A DNA stretch of 64,000 nucleotides from Lutibacter maritimus (GTDB lineage: Bacteria > Bacteroidota > Bacteroidia > Flavobacteriales > Flavobacteriaceae): assembly GCF_900116115.1 (NCBI RefSeq), contig NZ_FOZP01000002.1:62001-126000 (forward strand), written 5' to 3'. The notes below the pieces were generated by a model. It did not search any database, had not been told where the DNA came from, and was given only the letters and a program-made list of their open reading frames with translations. Shown one piece after another: positions 36,606-45,947 of this stretch. The position numbers were made by a program, and so were the translations under genes. Every line of letters starts with the position of its first letter. The first letter of the stretch is position 1.

Positions 36606-38375
36606 TTGGAACCTAAGAAAATTCATAAAAAATTAAATGAATTAGCTTCAACAGCTATATGTGGAAATGATATTAGTTCTTCAGTTTTATATGTTTCAGC
36701 TTTAGCTATTGCTTTTGCTGGACAATATGCTTGGATTACACTTTTAATTGTTTCATTAGTACTGTTTTTATTTAGAAAAATTTATGGAGAAGTTGTTGGT
36801 GCTTTACCGTTAAACGGAGGAGCTTACAATGCGCTTTTAAACACCACAAGTAAAGGAATGGCCTCTTTTGCTGCAACATTAACTTTACTGTCATATATGG
36901 CAACAGCTGTAATTTCAGCCAATGAAGCTATTCATTATTTACATCATTTAATTCCTTCAATGCCAATAATTTTAACAACCATAGGGTTGTTATTATTTTT
37001 TGCAATTTTAACAATTGGTGGTATTAGAGAATCTTCAAGAGTTGCAATTGGTATTTTCCTATTTCATTTATCATCATTGGTTGTTTTAAGTGGTTTTATT
37101 ATTTACTTTTTAACAAACAATGGTGTAGAATTATTTATGCAAAATTGGAACTTCCCGGTAAAAGAAGGAAGTGTTATCAATGCTATATTTTTAGGCTTTG
37201 CGGCATCTATGTTGGGCGTTTCGGGTTTTGAAAGTTCTGCTAATTTTGTTGAAGAACAACAAGCTGGCGTATTTCCAAAAACATTAAGAAATATGTGGGC
37301 AATTGTAAGTATTATAAATCCGCTTATGGCCATTTTTGCATTGGCTTTGTTTACAATTCCTATTTTACAAAGTAGTGAATTTCAAAACACTTTACTTATT
37401 GAAATGGGACATTATGTTGGAGGAAAATGGGTAGCTATTTTAATAGCTGCGGATGCATTTTTAGTACTAAGTGGTGCAGTTTTAACTAGTTTTGTTGGAG
37501 TAACTGGTTTATTAGAACGTATGACTTTAGATAGAATTATGCCACAGTTTTTCTTAAAAAAAAGTCGTACTGGTAGTTCTTACAGAATTATAATTATGTT
37601 CTTTTTATTATCTGTTTCTGTGCTATTAATAACCAATGGCGACGTAAAATTATTAGCCGGAGTATATACCATTTCATTCTTATCAGTAATGGCGTTATTT
37701 GGCATTGGAAATATTTTATTAAAAGTTAAAAGAAATACTTTACCAAGACCAGAAACAGCCTCGTGGCCTTCAATACTTTTAGCAATTGGTGCCGTTTTAA
37801 TTGCTTTAATTGGAAATATTTTAATGGAAACACCTAAAGGTTCTCCTAGTAATGTAGTGGTATTTTTAGATTATTTTATTCCATCAATAATTTTCATAAT
37901 AATTATGTTAAACAGAACATTATTATTAAAGTTTTTATTAAACATAATTCATACAATATTTGACCCAATCAGAAAATTTGTATTTAAAATTGATAAAAAT
38001 ATTGTAGCAACCATTAATCATATTAATTCGCAAGAATTTGTGTTTTTTACTAAAGGGGATAATATTGCAACACTAAATAAAGTAATGCTGTATATTATTA
38101 AAAATGAACATACTAAAAAAATTAAAATAGTATTAGCATTAGAAAAAGGGCAGGTATCTCCTCCAAATTTATCAAATGAAATTGAATTTTTAGGAAAAGA
38201 ATATCCTGAAATTAATATTGAATTTTTAGTGGTTGAAGGTAAATTTAGCCCAAAACTTATACAAGAACTTTCCCAAAAATGGGATATTCCTGTAAACTTT
38301 ATGTTTATCGGATCACCAAGTGACAAGTTTCCATACAAAATTGAAGAACTTGGAGGAGTTCGATTAATTATTTAA
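36606..38375 (+). CDS. APC-superfamily permease with C-terminal soluble domain, KimA-like
   Basis: 589 residues: about 12 transmembrane helices of the APC fold (about 20-440), starting AICGNDISSSVLYV, then a soluble C-terminal domain (about 450-589). That order is shared with the Bacillus potassium importer KimA, which has a USP-like tail. The gene precedes the Trk/Ktr potassium genes, so K+ import is a better guess than amino-acid uptake (inference). Start is TTG at 36606; no in-frame ATG lies upstream before a stop at 36594-36596, and the first internal Met is far into the protein. Confidence 0.8.
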   Translation: MEPKKIHKKLNELASTAICGNDISSSVLYVSALAIAFAGQYAWITLLIVSLVLFLFRKIYGEVVGALPLNGGAYNALLNTTSKGMASFAATLTLLSYMATAVISANEAIHYLHHLIPSMPIILTTIGLLLFFAILTIGGIRESSRVAIGIFLFHLSSLVVLSGFIIYFLTNNGVELFMQNWNFPVKEGSVINAIFLGFAASMLGVSGFESSANFVEEQQAGVFPKTLRNMWAIVSIINPLMAIFALALFTIPILQSSEFQNTLLIEMGHYVGGKWVAILIAADAFLVLSGAVLTSFVGVTGLLERMTLDRIMPQFFLKKSRTGSSYRIIIMFFLLSVSVLLITNGDVKLLAGVYTISFLSVMALFGIGNILLKVKRNTLPRPETASWPSILLAIGAVLIALIGNILMETPKGSPSNVVVFLDYFIPSIIFIIIMLNRTLLLKFLLNIIHTIFDPIRKFVFKIDKNIVATINHINSQEFVFFTKGDNIATLNKVMLYIIKNEHTKKIKIVLALEKGQVSPPNLSNEIEFLGKEYPEINIEFLVVEGKFSPKLIQELSQKWDIPVNFMFIGSPSDKFPYKIEELGGVRLII

Positions 38376-38400
38376 CTATAATTTATTAAATAATATAAAA

Positions 38401-40170
38401 TTGATTAACAGTCTTAAAGGTTACTTTACGCTAAGGTTATTATATAAAATAGCTTTCTTTTTAACACTTTTGGGAATATTTATTTTAATTTTTGATTTTG
38501 GTTTTGATCAAATGACCAGTTTACAAAGAAAAATAAATGCGCTATATCTTGTTATTTTAAGTATCGGTATACTCACCACATTTATAAGGTATTTTACCCA
38601 ACGAAAAAGCATACAAACTAAAGTTTGGCTTTTTGATTTTTTAAGTATTTTAATCACGCTTTTTGTAATTTACATCCATTTTTTTTCTCAAGAAGCTCAT
38701 CGTCATATTACCTTTTTATATAATGATAATTGGATAAAACTTACTATAATATTAACTTTTATTAGAGAATTTTCAGAACAAAATATTAATTACAAACGCA
38801 CTTTATTAAACCCTGCACAATTATTTATAGTCAGTTTTTTGGTAATTATATTTTTAGGAGCTCTTTTATTAATGCTTCCTAATGCAACATATACAGGTAT
38901 TTCATTTATAAATGCGCTATTTACATCAACTAGTGCAGTTTGTGTAACCGGACTTATTGTTGTGGATACTAGCAGTTATTTTACACTGTTTGGACAAACA
39001 ATTCTTCTTATTTTAATACAAGCAGGCGGAATTGGGATTTTAACTTTTGCAAGTTATTTTAGTTACTTTTTTAAAGGAGTCTCATCGTATGAAAATCAAT
39101 TAGTTTTAACTGATATGACTAACTCTGAAAAAATAGGAGAAGTTTTTACCACTTTACGAAGGATCATTGTAATCACGTTTACAATTGAAATAATTGGTGC
39201 TCTATTAATTTTCTTAAGTTTAAATCCAATATTATTTGATGGTTTTTTTAATCAGGTGTTTTTTGCCTTTTTTCACTCCATTTCTGCCTTTTGTAATGCT
39301 GGTTTTTCAACCCTTCAAAATGGTTTATACGAAACTGGTTTCAGGTTCAATTATATATTGCAAGTTTTATTAATACTACTTTTAATTTTAGGTGGTTTAG
39401 GATTTCCTATTTTGGTGAATATTTTAAAATATTCAAAATATTATTTAACCAGAAAAATAATAGGTGTAAAAAGTTGGAAAAAACAGTACAAACCTTGGGT
39501 TTTAAGTTTAAATAGTAGAATTACATTAATAACAACTTTTTCATTATTAGTAGTAGGAACCATTTTATTTTACATTACTGAATATAATAATGTACTTGCC
39601 GAACACCATGGTTTAGGAAAATTTATAACTGCCTTATTTGGTTCTGCAACTCCAAGAACAGCTGGATTTAATACGGTAAACATGTCATCATTAACACTAC
39701 CAACAGTTTTAATAACAATGTTTTTAATGTGGGTTGGAGCCTCACCTGCATCAACAGGTGGTGGTATAAAAACAAGTACTTTTGCTATTGCAACCCTTAA
39801 TTTTATTAGTTTAGCAAAAGGTAAATCTAGAATTGAAATTTACCGAAGAGAAATTGCAGATTCTTCAGTAAGAAGAGCTTTTGCCATCATTTCATTATCA
39901 TTAATTATTATTGGCATTGGAATAATATCAATTTTAATTTTTGACCCAGAAAAAGGTCTTTTAAATGTTGCTTTTGAGTGTTTTTCTGCATATAGCACTG
40001 TTGGTTTAAGCTTGGGAATTACTGGATCATTAAGTGATCCAAGTAAACTTATTTTAATTACTATAATGTTTATTGGTAGAGTAAGTATGTTATCAATTTT
40101 AATTGCGGTATTTAAAAAAGTAAAACATAAAAATTATCGTTATCCAACCGAAGAGATAACAATCAACTAA
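38401..40170 (+). CDS. TrkH/KtrB family potassium uptake protein
   Basis: 589 residues. The four K+-selectivity loops are readable: SAVCVTGL (C181), SAFCNAGFS, SATPRTAGFNTV and SAYSTVGLS. About 135 extra N-terminal residues with three hydrophobic helices precede the four-fold pore unit, longer than KtrB and TrkH. It forms the inner-membrane pore of a Trk/Ktr system gated by the protein encoded next. Start is TTG at 38401; no in-frame ATG lies upstream and the next Met is residue 38. Confidence 0.92.
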   Translation: MINSLKGYFTLRLLYKIAFFLTLLGIFILIFDFGFDQMTSLQRKINALYLVILSIGILTTFIRYFTQRKSIQTKVWLFDFLSILITLFVIYIHFFSQEAHRHITFLYNDNWIKLTIILTFIREFSEQNINYKRTLLNPAQLFIVSFLVIIFLGALLLMLPNATYTGISFINALFTSTSAVCVTGLIVVDTSSYFTLFGQTILLILIQAGGIGILTFASYFSYFFKGVSSYENQLVLTDMTNSEKIGEVFTTLRRIIVITFTIEIIGALLIFLSLNPILFDGFFNQVFFAFFHSISAFCNAGFSTLQNGLYETGFRFNYILQVLLILLLILGGLGFPILVNILKYSKYYLTRKIIGVKSWKKQYKPWVLSLNSRITLITTFSLLVVGTILFYITEYNNVLAEHHGLGKFITALFGSATPRTAGFNTVNMSSLTLPTVLITMFLMWVGASPASTGGGIKTSTFAIATLNFISLAKGKSRIEIYRREIADSSVRRAFAIISLSLIIIGIGIISILIFDPEKGLLNVAFECFSAYSTVGLSLGITGSLSDPSKLILITIMFIGRVSMLSILIAVFKKVKHKNYRYPTEEITIN

Positions 40171-40185
40171 TTAAAAAATAAACAT

Positions 40186-40872
40186 ATGAAATTTTTAATA
40201 GTAGGTTTAGGAAATTTTGGAGCATCATTAGCCGAAAAATTAACAAATCAGGGAAATGAAGTTATTGGAATAGATTCTAGTATGGCAAAAGTTGATGCTT
40301 TAAAAGAGAAAATTTCACATACAATTTGTATGAATGCTACCGATGATTTTACAGTTACTGGATTACCTTTAAAAGATACCGATGTGGTAATTGTTGCTAT
40401 TGGTGAAGATCAAGGAGCTAACGTTATGGCAACAGCATTATTTAAAAACCTAAATGTTAAAAGACTTATTAGTAGAGCCATAAACCCATTGCACGAAATG
40501 GTATTAAAAGCTTTAGGTGTTGATGAAATTTTACATCCTGAAGAAGAAACCGCAGAAAGATGGGCAAAAAAATTATGTTTGGTTGGAGTTGTAGATTCTT
40601 TTGAGTTAAGCGATGATTATAGCCTAATTGAGGCGAACGTACCAGCAATTTATGCAGGAAAAAAAATTGGTGAAATTGATTTTAGAAAAAAATATAATAT
40701 TTTAATATTAACCACTATTAAAAGAACCGAAACCCAAGGCAATTTAGGAAAAAGTTTTTTTGTTAATCAAGTACAAGGTGTTGCCTCTGCAGAACTTATA
40801 TTAGAAGAAGATGATATTTTAGTACTTTACGGAGCAAATAAAGATATTCAAAAATTTTTAAATAATTATTAA
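40186..40872 (+). CDS. TrkA/KtrA family potassium-channel regulator (RCK protein)
   Basis: 228 residues. RCK_N domain (1-~135) with the nucleotide motif IVGLGNFGASLAEKL and an acidic strand end (IGIDS), then an RCK_C domain (~140-228). As a cytoplasmic ring it gates TrkH/KtrB in response to ATP/ADP or NAD(H); RCK_C domains in several species bind c-di-AMP. The gene starts 15 bp after trkH, so they are co-transcribed. Confidence 0.92.
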   Translation: MKFLIVGLGNFGASLAEKLTNQGNEVIGIDSSMAKVDALKEKISHTICMNATDDFTVTGLPLKDTDVVIVAIGEDQGANVMATALFKNLNVKRLISRAINPLHEMVLKALGVDEILHPEEETAERWAKKLCLVGVVDSFELSDDYSLIEANVPAIYAGKKIGEIDFRKKYNILILTTIKRTETQGNLGKSFFVNQVQGVASAELILEEDDILVLYGANKDIQKFLNNY

Positions 40873-40947
40873 AAGTCTTTATTCATCAATTTAGAAAGTT
40901 AATAATAACAAATTTCATTTTTTACGCATTGATTTTCAAACAATTTC

Positions 40948-40955
40948 TATATTTG
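40948..40955 (+). promoter_or_regulatory. Bacteroidota -7 element (TATATTTG) of the small Cys-rich gene
   Basis: Exact TAnnTTTG, 28 bp upstream of the GTG at 40984, with TTG 16 bp further upstream (40929-40931) as a possible -33 box. Confidence 0.5.
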
Positions 40956-40983
40956 CTTAAAATCATTCTAAATAAGCAATAGC

Positions 40984-41133
40984 GTGTTAAATGAAAAACC
41001 AAAAAGTATCTTCAATTATGATTTTGATTGGGAATCAATTAAAAAGGAATCCAATAAAGATATTTGTTGCGAAAAGTACAAAAAGAAAGGTGATAAAAAG
41101 TGCAAAAATTGCCCTAAAAGAAATGTGAAGTAA
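40984..41133 (+). CDS. Small cysteine-rich protein (49 residues)
   Basis: A 50-codon frame starting with GTG. Residues 1-27 are acidic to neutral (FNYDFDWESI), followed by a lysine-rich segment with four cysteines in the spacing CC-x10-C-x2-C (C28, C29, C40, C43) ending NCPKR. That pattern suggests a metal- (zinc- or iron-) binding knuckle. The codon use fits a real gene, it has its own promoter, and it fills the gap between trkA and the first CLC gene. I recall similar short CC...C..CP proteins in Bacteroidota, but the family has no known function. Confidence 0.7.
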   Translation: MLNEKPKSIFNYDFDWESIKKESNKDICCEKYKKKGDKKCKNCPKRNVK

Positions 41134-41144
41134 CTATATTTTGG

Positions 41145-41152
41145 TACTTTTG
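41145..41152 (+). promoter_or_regulatory. Bacteroidota -7 element (TACTTTTG) of first CLC gene
   Basis: Exact TAnnTTTG, 25 bp upstream of the ATG at 41178. Confidence 0.55.
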
Positions 41153-41177
41153 CACATCCTCATTTTTAATAAAAAAC

Positions 41178-42968
41178 ATGTCAGATCGATTTAAAAATAT
41201 TCTTAAAAGATTTTTAATTTGGAAATACCAACACCTTTCTGATAAACAATTTATATATATATCTAGCGCTGTAATTGGTTTGTTAGCAGGTCTTGGGGCT
41301 GTAATTTTAAAAAACTTAACACATTTTATTCAACATTTATTAGAAGGTGAATTTATTAACGATATTCACGTTGCCTTTTATTTCATATTTCCAATTATTG
41401 GTTTGTTTATTGTTAGAATGATAAAACGATATGTAATCAGAAAAAAGGTGGGACACGGAATTCCATCTACTCTTTTTGCCATATCAAAATTAAAAGGAGT
41501 TTTACCAAGTCACCAAATGTGGTCATCTATTATAACAGCACCTTTAACTGTAGGCTTTGGGGGTTCTGTTGGGTTAGAAGGTCCAACCGTTGCAACTGGC
41601 GCTGCGTTAGGTTCTAACTTTGCACGCTTAATGCATTTAAACCAAACTACCAGAACTTTACTTATTGGAGCTGCTGCTGCTGGAGCAATGTCTTCTATTT
41701 TTAAAGCGCCCATTGCAGCCATTGTTTTTGCCGTAGAAATTTTTAGTTTAGAACTAACTTTAGCATCAATGGTACCATTATTATTGGCATCAATAACAGC
41801 GGTACTTACATCTTATTTTTTTCTTGGAAATGATGTATTACTACATTTTGATTTACAAGATAAGTTTATGTTAAATGATGTGCTGTTTTACATTCTTTTG
41901 GGTGTTTTTTCAGCTATGGTTTCTATTTATTTTAGTAAAGTTTATTCTGCAATAGGTGAGTTTTTTAGAAATTTTAAAGGTGCGCACAAAAGATTACTTT
42001 TCGGAGGAATTTTACTAGGAGTTATGGTGTTTTTTGTTCCGCCACTTTTTGGAGAAGGTTATTCAACAATTAACCATATTTTAAAAGGAAATGTAACCGA
42101 TATTGTTTCAAATAATTTTTTCCATATAGAGGTAGATAATGTTTTATTAATTCTATTGTTTTTATTTGGCTTAATTTTATTAAAAGTTATTGCTGCCTCA
42201 CTAACTTTTGGCGCTGGTGGTGTTGGTGGTGTTTTTGCACCAACATTATTTACAGGAAGTATTACTGGGTATTTTTTTGCACTTATAATTAACAATAGCT
42301 TTTTGTTTAATCGCGAATTATCGTCTACTAATTTTGCCATGGTTGGAATGGCAGGTTTAATGGCAGGAGTTTTACAAGCGCCACTTACGGCAATTTTCTT
42401 AATAGCTGAGATAACTGGAGGTTACGAACTTTTTATTCCATTAATGATTGTAGCTTCCATATCATTTTTAATATCTAGATATTATCTTCCTCATAATATT
42501 TATGCAACTGAATTAGCCGAAAAAGGACAATTAATAACACACGATAAAGATAAAAATGTGTTAATGTTAATGGATATTGATAAAGTAATTGAAACTAACT
42601 TTATTGTTTTGCATCCAGATATGGATTTGGGTGATATTATACAAAATGCGGTAATTAAATCATCCAGAAATCATTTTCCAGTTGTAAATGAAAATGGAGA
42701 GTTTTTAGGGATTTTAATGCTTGACGATATTAGAAGTATAATGTTTGAACAAAAGTTGTATAAAAAATTAAAAGCACGCAGTTTAATGCAAACTGCACCT
42801 GCTATTATTGATTATGATAAAGATTCCATGGAAGTTATTATGGAAAAATTTAAAGAAACTGTTGCATGGAATTTACCTGTAATTAAAGATGAAAAGTATT
42901 ACGGATTTATTTCAAAATCTAGACTATTAACTTCTTATAGAAGAAAGCTGATAAATGTAACCGCTTAG
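41178..42968 (+). CDS. CLC-family chloride channel/transporter with CBS domains (copy 1)
   Basis: 596 residues: CLC membrane domain (~20-440, about 18 helices) and a C-terminal CBS pair (~455-590). The anion-pathway motifs are GHGIP (92-96) in place of GSGIP, GLEGP (132-136) with the gating Glu E134 kept, and GVFAPTLFTG near 339. The position of the inner proton glutamate of E. coli ClcA appears to be Ile188 in FAVEIF, which favours channel or altered coupling (inference by eye alignment). Copy 2 follows directly. Its own promoter precedes it. Confidence 0.92.
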   Translation: MSDRFKNILKRFLIWKYQHLSDKQFIYISSAVIGLLAGLGAVILKNLTHFIQHLLEGEFINDIHVAFYFIFPIIGLFIVRMIKRYVIRKKVGHGIPSTLFAISKLKGVLPSHQMWSSIITAPLTVGFGGSVGLEGPTVATGAALGSNFARLMHLNQTTRTLLIGAAAAGAMSSIFKAPIAAIVFAVEIFSLELTLASMVPLLLASITAVLTSYFFLGNDVLLHFDLQDKFMLNDVLFYILLGVFSAMVSIYFSKVYSAIGEFFRNFKGAHKRLLFGGILLGVMVFFVPPLFGEGYSTINHILKGNVTDIVSNNFFHIEVDNVLLILLFLFGLILLKVIAASLTFGAGGVGGVFAPTLFTGSITGYFFALIINNSFLFNRELSSTNFAMVGMAGLMAGVLQAPLTAIFLIAEITGGYELFIPLMIVASISFLISRYYLPHNIYATELAEKGQLITHDKDKNVLMLMDIDKVIETNFIVLHPDMDLGDIIQNAVIKSSRNHFPVVNENGEFLGILMLDDIRSIMFEQKLYKKLKARSLMQTAPAIIDYDKDSMEVIMEKFKETVAWNLPVIKDEKYYGFISKSRLLTSYRRKLINVTA

Positions 42969-43060
42969 TTTTAATTAAAGAAAAAGTGTTTATTAAATTT
43001 CTTCACAAAAATACTATTTTAAAAAACACCTAAATACAAAAGGTTAACAGCTATTTTTTG

Positions 43061-43068
43061 TATTTTTG
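43061..43068 (+). promoter_or_regulatory. Bacteroidota -7 element (TATTTTTG) of second CLC gene
   Basis: Exact TAnnTTTG, 29 bp upstream of the ATG at 43098, so copy 2 can be transcribed separately from copy 1. Confidence 0.55.
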
Positions 43069-43097
43069 CAAATTCTTTTTTTACTTAAACTCACATA

Positions 43098-44888
43098 ATG
43101 TCATTAGGATTTAAAAAAATTCTTAAAAAATTTCTAATTTGGAGATTTCAATATATCTCCGACAAACAATTTATTAATATATCTAGTGCAGTAATTGGCT
43201 TATTAGCTGGTATTTCCGCAGTTATTTTAAAAAACTCAACACACTATATTCAACTATTGCTAGAAGGAGAAATTATTAGAGATCTACACCATGCGTTCTA
43301 TTTTATTTTCCCAGTTATTGGATTGGCCATTGTATATATTATTAAAAAATATTTTATTCGAAAGAAAATGGGGCACGGTATTCCTATCACTCTTTTTTCT
43401 ATTTCAAAATTAAAAGGTGTAATACCAAGCTATCAAATGTGGTCTTCATTAATTACTGCACCTTTTACAGTAGGTTTTGGAGGTTCTGCAGGACTTGAAG
43501 GACCAATTGTAGCAACTGGGGCTGCATTAGGATCTAACTACGCACGTTTAATGCACTTAAACCAAACTACTAAAACATTACTAATTGGTGCAGCTGCAGC
43601 TGGTGTATTTTCTTCTATTTTTCAAGCCCCAATAGCTGCCATTGTTTTTGCTGTAGAAATATTTAGTTTAGAGTTAACAATGGTTTCTATGATTCCAATT
43701 TTGTTGGCTTCAATTACTGCTGTTTTAACCTCATATTTCTTTTTTGGTGATGATATTCTTCTTCATTTTGAAATATTAGATAAATTTCATTTAAACGATG
43801 TTATTTTTTATATTTTTTTAGGAGTTTTTTCTGCAATAGCATCTATTTATTTTAGCAAAGTTTATTTTAAAATTGGTGCTTTTTTTAGAGATTTTAAAGG
43901 GTTTCACAAAAGATTAATGTTTGGTGGAATTCTATTAGGTGTTATGGTTTATTTAATACCACCTTTATTTGGTGAAGGTTATTCAACAGTAAATAATATT
44001 TTAAGAGGAGATATTAGTAAAGTAATTTCTAATAATATTTTTCATTTTCAGGCCGATAATGTAATAATTGTTGTTGCTTTTTTAATTGGTTTAATTCTAT
44101 TTAAAGTAGTTGCAACTTCTTTGACATTTGGTGCTGGTGGAGTTGGTGGTGTTTTTGCACCAACACTTTTTACCGGAAGTGTTACAGGATATGTATTTGC
44201 ATTAATAATTAATAGTAGTAACTTATTTGATCATCAGTTATCAACTGCAAATTTTGCGATGGCAGGTATGGGCGGTTTAATGGCAGGCATTTTACAAGCA
44301 CCTTTAACCGCAATTTTTTTAATTGCCGAAATTACAGGTGGTTACCAGCTTTTTGTACCGTTAATGATTGTTTCTGCTATCAGCTATTTAATTACAAAAA
44401 TGTATATTCCTCACAATATTTATACTGCTGAATTGGCTAAAAAAGGTCAATTAATTACACATGACAAAGATAAAAAGGTGCTGTTACTTATGGATATTGA
44501 TAAGGTGATTGAAACCAATTTTATTAAAATCCATCCGAAAATGAATTTGGGAGATATTGTTCAAAAAGCAGTTATTAAATCTACCAGAAATCATTTTCCT
44601 GTTGTGAATGATGATAATGAGTTTTTAGGAATTTTAATGTTAGATGATATCCGTAATATTATGTTTGAGCAAAAATTATATAAAAAAATGAAAGCTCATA
44701 GTTTAATGCAAATTGCACCTGCAATTATTGATTACGATAAAGATTCCATGGAAACTATTATGGAGAAATTTAAAGAAACTGTTGCCTGGAATTTACCTGT
44801 TATAAAAGATGGAAAATACTACGGTTTCATTTCAAAATCAAGATTATTAACATCTTACAGAAGAAAATTAATAAATGTAACTGCTTAA
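43098..44888 (+). CDS. CLC-family chloride channel/transporter with CBS domains (copy 2)
   Basis: 596 residues, the same length as copy 1 and, by eye, roughly four-fifths identical with no gap; the CBS region is the most alike. The same GHGIP, GLEGP and GVFAP motifs and the same Ile at position 188 are found. The pair is a tandem gene duplication, with each copy keeping its own promoter and therefore possibly different regulation. The 3' end overlaps the convergent glycerophosphodiesterase gene by 4 bp. Confidence 0.92.
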   Translation: MSLGFKKILKKFLIWRFQYISDKQFINISSAVIGLLAGISAVILKNSTHYIQLLLEGEIIRDLHHAFYFIFPVIGLAIVYIIKKYFIRKKMGHGIPITLFSISKLKGVIPSYQMWSSLITAPFTVGFGGSAGLEGPIVATGAALGSNYARLMHLNQTTKTLLIGAAAAGVFSSIFQAPIAAIVFAVEIFSLELTMVSMIPILLASITAVLTSYFFFGDDILLHFEILDKFHLNDVIFYIFLGVFSAIASIYFSKVYFKIGAFFRDFKGFHKRLMFGGILLGVMVYLIPPLFGEGYSTVNNILRGDISKVISNNIFHFQADNVIIVVAFLIGLILFKVVATSLTFGAGGVGGVFAPTLFTGSVTGYVFALIINSSNLFDHQLSTANFAMAGMGGLMAGILQAPLTAIFLIAEITGGYQLFVPLMIVSAISYLITKMYIPHNIYTAELAKKGQLITHDKDKKVLLLMDIDKVIETNFIKIHPKMNLGDIVQKAVIKSTRNHFPVVNDDNEFLGILMLDDIRNIMFEQKLYKKMKAHSLMQIAPAIIDYDKDSMETIMEKFKETVAWNLPVIKDGKYYGFISKSRLLTSYRRKLINVTA

Positions 44889-45877
44889 TTTTTATTGATA
44901 AATTTTACAGCTTTATCAGGAAAATCTGTAAAAACACCATCAATATTTGCATCAAAAAGAGCCACTTGTAATAGCTCGTTAAATGTTGTAAAACCATCCA
45001 ATTTATCGGCTCTAAAGGTATATGCGTGTACTTTTAAATTATTTTTATGCGCATTTTTCACCAAGTTTGAAATCTGCCAAACACCATTTGTATCTTTTTC
45101 TTTAATAATTTGCTTATACCAAGGCCCAATTCCATCAGCATACGTTGCAAACTCTTCTAATTTATTTTCTTCATCCTCAAATTCAATTAATTGCACTAAA
45201 AATAGCTCACTTTTTAAATCAAATCGAATCCATTTTAATTCATCGCTATCAAAACACTGTAAAATACAATTATCATTTTTAGTTTTATACCCATAATTTG
45301 ATAATATTTCTAAAACAATTTTAGAAATATCCAACCCTTCATTTTTATGAAATTTAGGTTCTTTAATTTCAGGATAAATGCCAATATTTTTTCCGGTACT
45401 TTTATTTAATCCCTGAATGAATTCAATCTCATCTTGCAAAGAATGTAATTTAAATTTCGATTTTTTTAAGGGAAATCTTTCTGGAAAAACAGCTTCATTT
45501 GTTTCTGGGTTAAAACGTTCATACACATCTAATTTTTGCAATTCATCAAAAGTAAAATCTATTACATAGTATTTACCATCGGCTCTTTTTCTGTTCGGAT
45601 AAACATCCTTAACATTGGTTACTGTTTCTAAATGAATGTCATGAATTACAATTGGTACTGTATCTTTACTCAACACAATATCTTGCTCTAAATAATCCGC
45701 ATCCATAGCAAACGCCATAGCTTTTGATGCTAGCGTGTGTTCTGGTAAATAACCTGATGCTCCTCTATGCGCAATCACAATTTTTTTTGATTTCATAGCT
45801 GCTATTTTATTTGGATTACTTTTTTGATTACAACCAACAAAACAAATTACAAATAATAATACTATTAGTTTTTTCAT
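44885..45877 (-). CDS. Glycerophosphodiester phosphodiesterase, lipoprotein
   Basis: 330 residues. Signal with a lipobox (FVGC, Cys ~16) anchors it to the membrane. The GDPD core follows: AHRGASGYLPEHT (metal His and Arg), DYLEQDIVLSKDTVPIVIHD and KPEIKEPKFH-like IYPEIKEP. It hydrolyses glycerophosphodiesters such as glycerophosphocholine to glycerol-3-phosphate and an alcohol in the periplasm, resembling GlpQ. The promoter was not identified with confidence. Confidence 0.92.
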   Translation of the reverse strand: MKKLIVLLFVICFVGCNQKSNPNKIAAMKSKKIVIAHRGASGYLPEHTLASKAMAFAMDADYLEQDIVLSKDTVPIVIHDIHLETVTNVKDVYPNRKRADGKYYVIDFTFDELQKLDVYERFNPETNEAVFPERFPLKKSKFKLHSLQDEIEFIQGLNKSTGKNIGIYPEIKEPKFHKNEGLDISKIVLEILSNYGYKTKNDNCILQCFDSDELKWIRFDLKSELFLVQLIEFEDEENKLEEFATYADGIGPWYKQIIKEKDTNGVWQISNLVKNAHKNNLKVHAYTFRADKLDGFTTFNELLQVALFDANIDGVFTDFPDKAVKFINKN

Positions 45878-45915
45878 TATCTACATTTAAAATCTGTTAA
45901 ATATATTACTTTTTG

Positions 45916-45923
45916 TAGTTTTG
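45916..45923 (+). promoter_or_regulatory. Bacteroidota -7 element (TAGTTTTG)
   Basis: Exact TAnnTTTG, 24 bp upstream of the ATG at 45948. Confidence 0.5.
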
Positions 45924-45947
45924 CGCTAAATTTAAAATTATTAACTT

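Noticed and set aside
44895-45296. 133-codon frame opposite the glycerophosphodiesterase gene
   Set aside because: Antisense shadow of a gene with clear catalytic motifs.
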